DNA from: Archangium sp.
Lineage (GTDB): Bacteria > Myxococcota > Myxococcia > Myxococcales > Myxococcaceae
NCBI GenBank assembly: GCA_016793585.1
Contig: JAEUJR010001137.1
Location: 1 to 10,541 of the forward strand
DNA length: 10,541 bases
Reading direction: 5' to 3'
The stretch's first letter is position 1. Each line of letters begins with the position of its first letter. The translations under genes were made by a program, and so were the position numbers. The notes below the pieces were generated by a model that was given only the letters and a program-made list of their open reading frames with translations, was not told the DNA's origin and did not search any database. This document shows, piece after piece, positions 6,995 through 10,541 of this stretch.

Positions 6995-8563
6995 GTGCGA
7001 CACCTGTTCGTCGTCCTCCTTCTTTCTGCCTGGCCAGTGATGGGTCAGTCGCGAGACATCAGCGCGCGGTGTCGGCGGCCCTGCGAGAAGTACCTCGAGC
7101 TTCCCAAGGCGCGCGGGTCGTGTCTCAAGTGCGGGCTCGACGCCGAGCAGATGAGCTGGCTCTTCAAGTTGTCCCAGGTTCCAGCTGGTGCGTTCACCGA
7201 CGATGACTGGCTGGTGCGCTGGAGCGCGTTTCGGGCCGAAGCGAAGCTGACCCCGAAGACGACGGCCGAACGTTCGCTCGCCAACCGGGTCACCGAGTCG
7301 CAGGGCGATGAACGCAAGCGCTGGTGTGTCACGGCGCTGTTCGCCGCGGGCGCCCAGACACGCACCCTCGATTCGCTGCTCGCCGTTCGGCAGGAGGCAG
7401 TCGCCGCGTGCAAGACGATCGAGGGCGCCGTCTATCTCGCAGGCGCTGACGAGCTGCTCTCGCCCGACGTGAACCACGCACACGAAGCCCTGCGGCTCGT
7501 CTCGGCTGGCCGGGGTACCGGACCTGCGCGCGTGGTGCTCGATCTCATGATGGTGAAGCCGGTCGAAGCCGATGAGACGCTCGCGAACCTGCTCGTGCTG
7601 CACGCGGAGCGGGGCGGCCCTCCCGTCGGCCTCGCGATTCTGAAAGACGCGACCGAGCGTGACGCCCCGCAGGTGAATCGGCTGCTCGCCGTCTACTCGA
7701 AGCTGCGCGACCGCAACCGCCCCCTGCTCTCGTCGACCGAGAAGGACGCGCGTCGGCAGGCCGTCGTCGCGCTGGCCCCCATCGCGCCGCTGAGCGCGTC
7801 GGAGCTGCTCATCGCGCTGAACGACCAACAGGCCTCGATTCGAATGAACGCGGCGCGCGCGATCGCCCGAGGAGAAGGCCGGAGCGTGACGGAAGCCGCA
7901 GAGGCGAGGCTCTCGGGCACGACGCCCGCGCCAGCTGCCGAGAAGCGCCGCTGGTTGACGCTGCTCGCCGACGTCGATGATCCCGCGTGCATCACCCTCA
8001 CCCGCCGCACGTGGAAAGACGAGACGCAACCCGACGCCGTGCGCGCCGAAGCGCTCGTGTCGCTGGCCGGTTGCGCGCGCAAGGCGTCGGTCGCCGATCT
8101 GACCGAGGCCTCGCAGGCGCCGAACGTCACCTTGCAGGCAGGCGTGATGCGGGCGGTGCTGAATCTACCGCGGGAGCCCAGCATCGTTCCGCTGGTCGAG
8201 TCGGCGCTCACGTCTTCTGCGGAGGAGGTGCTGGCAGGTGCGGCGCAGGCGATCGGCGCGCATCGGCTGACGGCGCTCGCGGCACGGCTCACACCCCTCC
8301 TCGATCATCAGGCGCCGGTGGTTCGGGCCGAGGCGCTGAAAGCGATGGCCACCCTCGACGCTCGGAAGGCGCAACCGCTCGTCATCACGCGACTGGGGCA
8401 AGACGCCGACGCCGAGGTTCGCATCGCTGCTGCAGGTCTGTTGGCAGACGTCGGTGGCCCGCTCGCGGTGTCAGCGCTCGCCAAAGCCTCGAAGACCGAC
8501 GCCGAAGCGCGCGTGAAAATGGCAGCCACCGAGGGCTTGCGTAGACTGGGCGTCACGCCGTGA
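6995..8563 (+). CDS. Exported HEAT-repeat protein with N-terminal four-Cys motif
   Basis: This gives 522 residues from the GTG at 6995. The signal peptide 'HLFVVLLLSAWPVMG' probably ends near residue 17; there is no lipobox Cys. Just after it comes C26-x3-C30-x12-C43-x2-C46, which could bind a metal or form disulfides. The middle (about 60-250) is helical without a recognised family. From about 250 to the end there are HEAT-type repeats: 'RRQAVVALAPIAPLSASELL', 'ASIRMNAARAIARGEG', 'AVRAEALVSLAGCA', 'APVVRAEALKAMATL', 'AEVRIAAAGLLADVGGPLAV' and 'ARVKMAATEGLRRLGV'. The start is chosen because the signal peptide begins there and a -10-like element lies just upstream; there is no ribosome site. 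It is divergent from the smaller HEAT gene and followed after 16 bp by the degenerate GGDEF gene on the same strand, so read-through is possible. Its probable role is an envelope scaffold or binding protein; the function is unknown. Confidence 0.85.
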   Translation: MRHLFVVLLLSAWPVMGQSRDISARCRRPCEKYLELPKARGSCLKCGLDAEQMSWLFKLSQVPAGAFTDDDWLVRWSAFRAEAKLTPKTTAERSLANRVTESQGDERKRWCVTALFAAGAQTRTLDSLLAVRQEAVAACKTIEGAVYLAGADELLSPDVNHAHEALRLVSAGRGTGPARVVLDLMMVKPVEADETLANLLVLHAERGGPPVGLAILKDATERDAPQVNRLLAVYSKLRDRNRPLLSSTEKDARRQAVVALAPIAPLSASELLIALNDQQASIRMNAARAIARGEGRSVTEAAEARLSGTTPAPAAEKRRWLTLLADVDDPACITLTRRTWKDETQPDAVRAEALVSLAGCARKASVADLTEASQAPNVTLQAGVMRAVLNLPREPSIVPLVESALTSSAEEVLAGAAQAIGAHRLTALAARLTPLLDHQAPVVRAEALKAMATLDARKAQPLVITRLGQDADAEVRIAAAGLLADVGGPLAVSALAKASKTDAEARVKMAATEGLRRLGVTP

Positions 8564-8568
8564 AGGAG
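8542..8568 (+). promoter_or_regulatory. Possible internal -10 (TAGACT) and ribosome site for the degenerate GGDEF gene
   Basis: TAGACT at 8542-8547 lies inside the last codons of the upstream HEAT gene and predicts a start near 8554. AAGGAG at 8563-8568 overlaps the HEAT stop codon and lies 11 nt before the ATG at 8580, a slightly long but usable spacing. The ribosome site is clear. The promoter is tentative because no -35 box is seen and the hexamer is within coding DNA. Confidence 0.35.
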
Positions 8569-8579
8569 TCAGCCCCCGA

Positions 8580-9491
8580 ATGAAGCTCAAGCACGCCGCT
8601 GTCATCGAACCGAACCAGGCCCGGTGGAAGGCCCTCGCCGCGAGCCTCAAGAAGGCTGGTCTCACCGTCACGTCCGCGACCGAAGCCGAGGCGCTGAGCA
8701 AGGAGCAGCTCGTGGTGCTGGGCGCGTCTGCGAAGTCTCCGTCGCGGCTGGCCCGGCTCGTTCGGGAGAAGGCCCCCAACGCGCTGGTGCTCGCCGCGCA
8801 GTCGAAGGGCTTCAAGGCCGCCTTCGCCGACGCGGTGCTGCCGCTGCCCGTCTCGGTGAACGACTTGAAGGTGCGCCTGGCGGAGTGGGCAAACCGGCCC
8901 TCGGGGGAGACGCCGAGCCCGGCCCCCGCAGCGCGGCAGGGCGAGGGCATTCTCGACCCGACGACGAACTTCTACACGTTCGGCCACTTCAAAGAGGTGC
9001 TCTTCGTCGAGGTGAAACGCGCGCGCCGCTACGGCTTCCCGCTCGCGCTGGCCCTGCTCGCCTTCGACCCGCTCTCTGGAGCGCATCGAGCGAAGGTGCA
9101 GTCGCAGTTGATGGGCGGGCTCGCGCTGGCGATTCGCCGGTCGCTGCGCGACACCGATTACCCCGTGCAGTACTCGAGTGACCGGGTGCTGCTGTTGATG
9201 CCGCACACCGATCTCGCCGGTTCGCTCATCGTCGCCCGGCGCATCTGTGAGCGCGTCTCGCGCGCGAGCCTGCAGGCCGACGAAGAGGTGCTGCACCCGA
9301 CCATCTCGGTGGGCGTCGCGGCGGGCGAACCAGGGCGCGAGTACGGCTTCTCTGACCTCGTTCGCCAGGCCCACGATGGTCTCACCCAGGCGATGGCGCG
9401 TGGTGGAAACCGGGTGGAGTTCTACGACTCGGCCGTCGATCCGACGCACGACGCGCCCGTGCCGCCAGCGATTCCGCCCGTCGCGCCCTGA
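8580..9491 (+). CDS. Pseudo-receiver plus degenerate GGDEF protein that retains the I-site
   Basis: A 303-residue cytoplasmic protein. Residues 1-103 have a response-regulator-like alternation: 'HAAVIEPN' replaces the acidic pocket, 'LVVLGAS' stands where the phosphorylated Asp should be, and 'VLPLPVSVNDLKVRL' replaces the KP-motif strand. The phosphoacceptor Asp is absent, so this is a pseudo-receiver. After a Pro linker (about 107-118), residues 124-284 follow the GGDEF fold from 'LDPTTNFYTFGHF' to 'AMARGGNRVEFY'. The signature slot reads SSDRV (199-203) instead of GGDEF, and the metal-binding DxD strand reads AFDP, so cyclase activity is not expected. The product-binding I-site RxxD is present as R190-D-T-D193, exactly five residues before the slot. 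This suggests a c-di-GMP receptor or regulatory partner (inference). It lies 16 bp after the HEAT gene and converges on an active FHA-GGDEF gene. Confidence 0.85.
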   Translation: MKLKHAAVIEPNQARWKALAASLKKAGLTVTSATEAEALSKEQLVVLGASAKSPSRLARLVREKAPNALVLAAQSKGFKAAFADAVLPLPVSVNDLKVRLAEWANRPSGETPSPAPAARQGEGILDPTTNFYTFGHFKEVLFVEVKRARRYGFPLALALLAFDPLSGAHRAKVQSQLMGGLALAIRRSLRDTDYPVQYSSDRVLLLMPHTDLAGSLIVARRICERVSRASLQADEEVLHPTISVGVAAGEPGREYGFSDLVRQAHDGLTQAMARGGNRVEFYDSAVDPTHDAPVPPAIPPVAP

Positions 9492-9532
9492 CCTGAAGGT
9501 CGCGCGCGCAACACGGTGACGAAGGAACCTCG

Positions 9533-9574
9533 CGCGAGAACGCCGTCTTCAGAACGGCTCGAGGCGTTCTCGTG
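9533..9574. terminator. Long stem-loop between convergent genes
   Basis: CGAGAACGCC (9535-9544) pairs perfectly with GGCGTTCTCG (9563-9572) around an 18-nt loop. The stem extends by a G-U and a C-G pair at the base. It begins about 40 bp after the stop of the degenerate GGDEF gene. No T-run follows on either strand, so termination would be Rho-assisted or the hairpin may protect 3' ends. As a palindrome it could serve both converging transcripts. Confidence 0.5.
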
Positions 9575-9589
9575 GTGCTTCATGTGCCA

Positions 9590-9608
9590 CACGAACAGGC
9601 GCTTCGTG
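9590..9608. terminator. Second short stem-loop between convergent genes
   Basis: CACGAA (9590-9595) pairs with TTCGTG (9603-9608) around a 7-nt loop, 32 bp beyond the stop of the minus-strand FHA-GGDEF gene. It has no T-run and could act with the larger hairpin. At six base pairs it may be chance. Confidence 0.3.
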
Positions 9609-9640
9609 GTCGATGAGCACGAGGCCGACTCGCGTTCTGA

Positions 9641-10541
9641 TCAGGGACCGCTGATGTCGGAGGCGTCGACGCGGTTTCGGCCGCCACGCTTCGCGCGGTA
9701 GAGGTACTTGTCGGCCGCGCCAATCAGATCTTCGGGCTGCGCGAAGTCGGAGTCGAAGAGCGTCGCGACACCGAGCGAAATGGTCACCTTGATCGGCGTG
9801 CCGTTGAAGACGAAGTCGGCGCCGTCGATGGCGCGGCGGCAGCGCTCGGCGCAGCGAATGGCGTTGTCAGCCGCCGACTCACGCAGCATCAACGCGAACT
9901 CCTCACCGCCGTAGCGCGCGAACAGGTCTTCCTGCCGCACCGTCTCGCTCACCTTCGCCGCGACCTTCTGGAGCACGTGATCGCCCGCAGGGTGCCCGTA
10001 GGTGTCGTTGATCTTCTTGAAGTGGTCGATGTCGAACATCACCAGCGACAGCGGTACGCGGTGGCGCAGGCAGTACGCGAACTCCTTGCGGAGCGTGTCG
10101 AGGAAGTACTTCTTGTTGAAGATGCGCGTGAGCCCGTCGCGCGTGGCCGACTCGTAGATGGAGCGCTGGTACTGCTCCTCGAGCTGGTCCTGAATGCTGA
10201 ACTTCACGACGGTGTTCGCGCCGATCTGAATCTTGTCGCCGTCCTGCAGGGTGGCGACGTTCACCTTGATGCCGTTGAGGTACGTGCCGTTCGTCGAGCC
10301 GAGATCGACGAGCTGGAAGTGCCCGTTGGCGGCCTGCGCGATCTTGCAGTGACGCCGCGAGATGCCGTCGTCGTCGACCTGCAGCGCGAGCTCGGGCGAG
10401 CGACCCATCACCAGCTCGCCTTTTTCGAGCTTGATCATTCGTCCGACGGAGGCCGGAGAACGCGCACTGATGACGATCAGGTACGCAGCGTTCTTCTTCT
10501 GGGCCTCCCCCAGGAGATCCTTGATGCTGTGGACTGCCGTT
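9641..10541 (-). CDS. FHA-GGDEF diguanylate cyclase (5' end outside window)
   Basis: This cytoplasmic enzyme should make c-di-GMP from two GTP. A Met occurs at 10438, but the frame stays open to the right edge (base 10540) and the 34 codons before it encode 'AYLIVISARSPASVGR', the first strands of an FHA domain, so the true start lies outside. The FHA phosphothreonine-binding domain shows 'VMGRS', 'GISRRHCKI' and 'DLGSTNGTYLNG', the classic GR, SxxH and NG residues. A short linker helix follows ('QLEEQYQRSIYESATRDGLT'), then a full GGDEF domain: 'MFDIDHFKKINDTYGH' (metal and guanine binding), 'RYGGEEF' at 9896-9910, an inhibitory I-site RQED five residues before it, and 'YRAKRGGRNRV' near the end. 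All catalytic residues are present. The FHA suggests control by, or targeting to, a protein phosphorylated by a Ser/Thr kinase (inference). The protein ends soon after the GGDEF domain. Confidence 0.95.
   Translation of the reverse strand, partial: TAVHSIKDLLGEAQKKNAAYLIVISARSPASVGRMIKLEKGELVMGRSPELALQVDDDGISRRHCKIAQAANGHFQLVDLGSTNGTYLNGIKVNVATLQDGDKIQIGANTVVKFSIQDQLEEQYQRSIYESATRDGLTRIFNKKYFLDTLRKEFAYCLRHRVPLSLVMFDIDHFKKINDTYGHPAGDHVLQKVAAKVSETVRQEDLFARYGGEEFALMLRESAADNAIRCAERCRRAIDGADFVFNGTPIKVTISLGVATLFDSDFAQPEDLIGAADKYLYRAKRGGRNRVDASDISGP

Noticed and set aside
5757..7040. Plus-strand Arg/Leu-rich frame of 427 codons
   Set aside because: Antisense to the HEAT-DUF1460 operon, which has signal peptides, catalytic motifs and start/stop coupling; the plus frame has none.
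6980..8029. Minus-strand frame of 349 codons antisense to the large HEAT gene
   Set aside because: Composition is that of a shadow; the plus-strand gene has a signal peptide and HEAT repeats.
8553..9449. Minus-strand frame of 298 codons antisense to the degenerate GGDEF gene
   Set aside because: Arg/His-rich shadow with no domain. The plus-strand frame aligns along a whole GGDEF domain even though its signature is lost.
9516..9701. Plus-strand 61-codon frame in the convergent gap with a CxxC
   Set aside because: It spans both stem-loops and the 3' end of the FHA-GGDEF gene, has no ribosome site and no family resemblance.
10438..10438. Met at 10438 as the start of the FHA-GGDEF protein
   Set aside because: It would delete the first FHA strands, which are clearly encoded upstream in the same open frame up to the window edge; no ribosome site precedes it.

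Overview
The window looks like chromosomal DNA of a myxobacterium (Myxococcota, probably the Myxococcaceae/Archangiaceae side). The evidence is the high GC content with GC-rich third codon positions, a C-terminal MYXO-CTERM sorting signal, an FHA-GGDEF diguanylate cyclase, a large ATPase-TPR protein behind a sigma-54-type promoter, and a two-TM protein whose C-terminus I recognise as the MXAN_5187-type domain. There are no rRNA or tRNA genes, no CRISPR array and no recognisable mobile element. The many long arginine-rich frames are antisense shadows.

Layout, left to right. (1) 1-2443, minus: STAND/AAA-like ATPase with TPR repeats, cut by the left edge. Its 281-bp upstream gap (2444-2724) holds a very good -24/-12 sigma-54 promoter match and a cluster of GCCAC inverted repeats around the predicted start of transcription. 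(2) 2725-4635, minus: two-TM protein with a periplasmic sensor-like region, a long Pro-rich cytoplasmic linker and the MXAN_5187-like C-terminal domain. (3) 4720-5019, plus: small DUF2007-like protein, probably translated from a leaderless mRNA. It runs into, and overlaps by 24 bp, the 3' end of (4). (4) 4996-6006, minus: DUF1460-type (NlpC/P60-like amidase) exported enzyme with a MYXO-CTERM tail. It is translationally coupled (GTGA overlap) to (5) 6003-6968, minus: a secreted HEAT-repeat protein. (6) 6995-8563, plus: a second, larger exported HEAT-repeat protein with a four-Cys motif, divergent from (5) across 26 bp. That gap carries what looks like one symmetric -10 element serving both directions. 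(7) 8580-9491, plus: pseudo-receiver plus degenerate GGDEF that keeps the c-di-GMP I-site. (8) 9641-10541, minus: FHA-GGDEF diguanylate cyclase with an intact active site, whose true start lies beyond the right edge. Stem-loops lie between the convergent genes (7) and (8).

Two functional themes emerge, both inferred. One is an envelope module: two exported HEAT proteins and a probable surface-anchored peptidoglycan amidase-like enzyme, driven from one divergent promoter. The other is c-di-GMP signalling: an active FHA-regulated cyclase converging on a catalytically dead GGDEF protein that could be a c-di-GMP receptor. The most checkable new points are the symmetric leaderless divergent promoter, the I-site-only GGDEF protein and the sigma-54 promoter with its repeat cluster.
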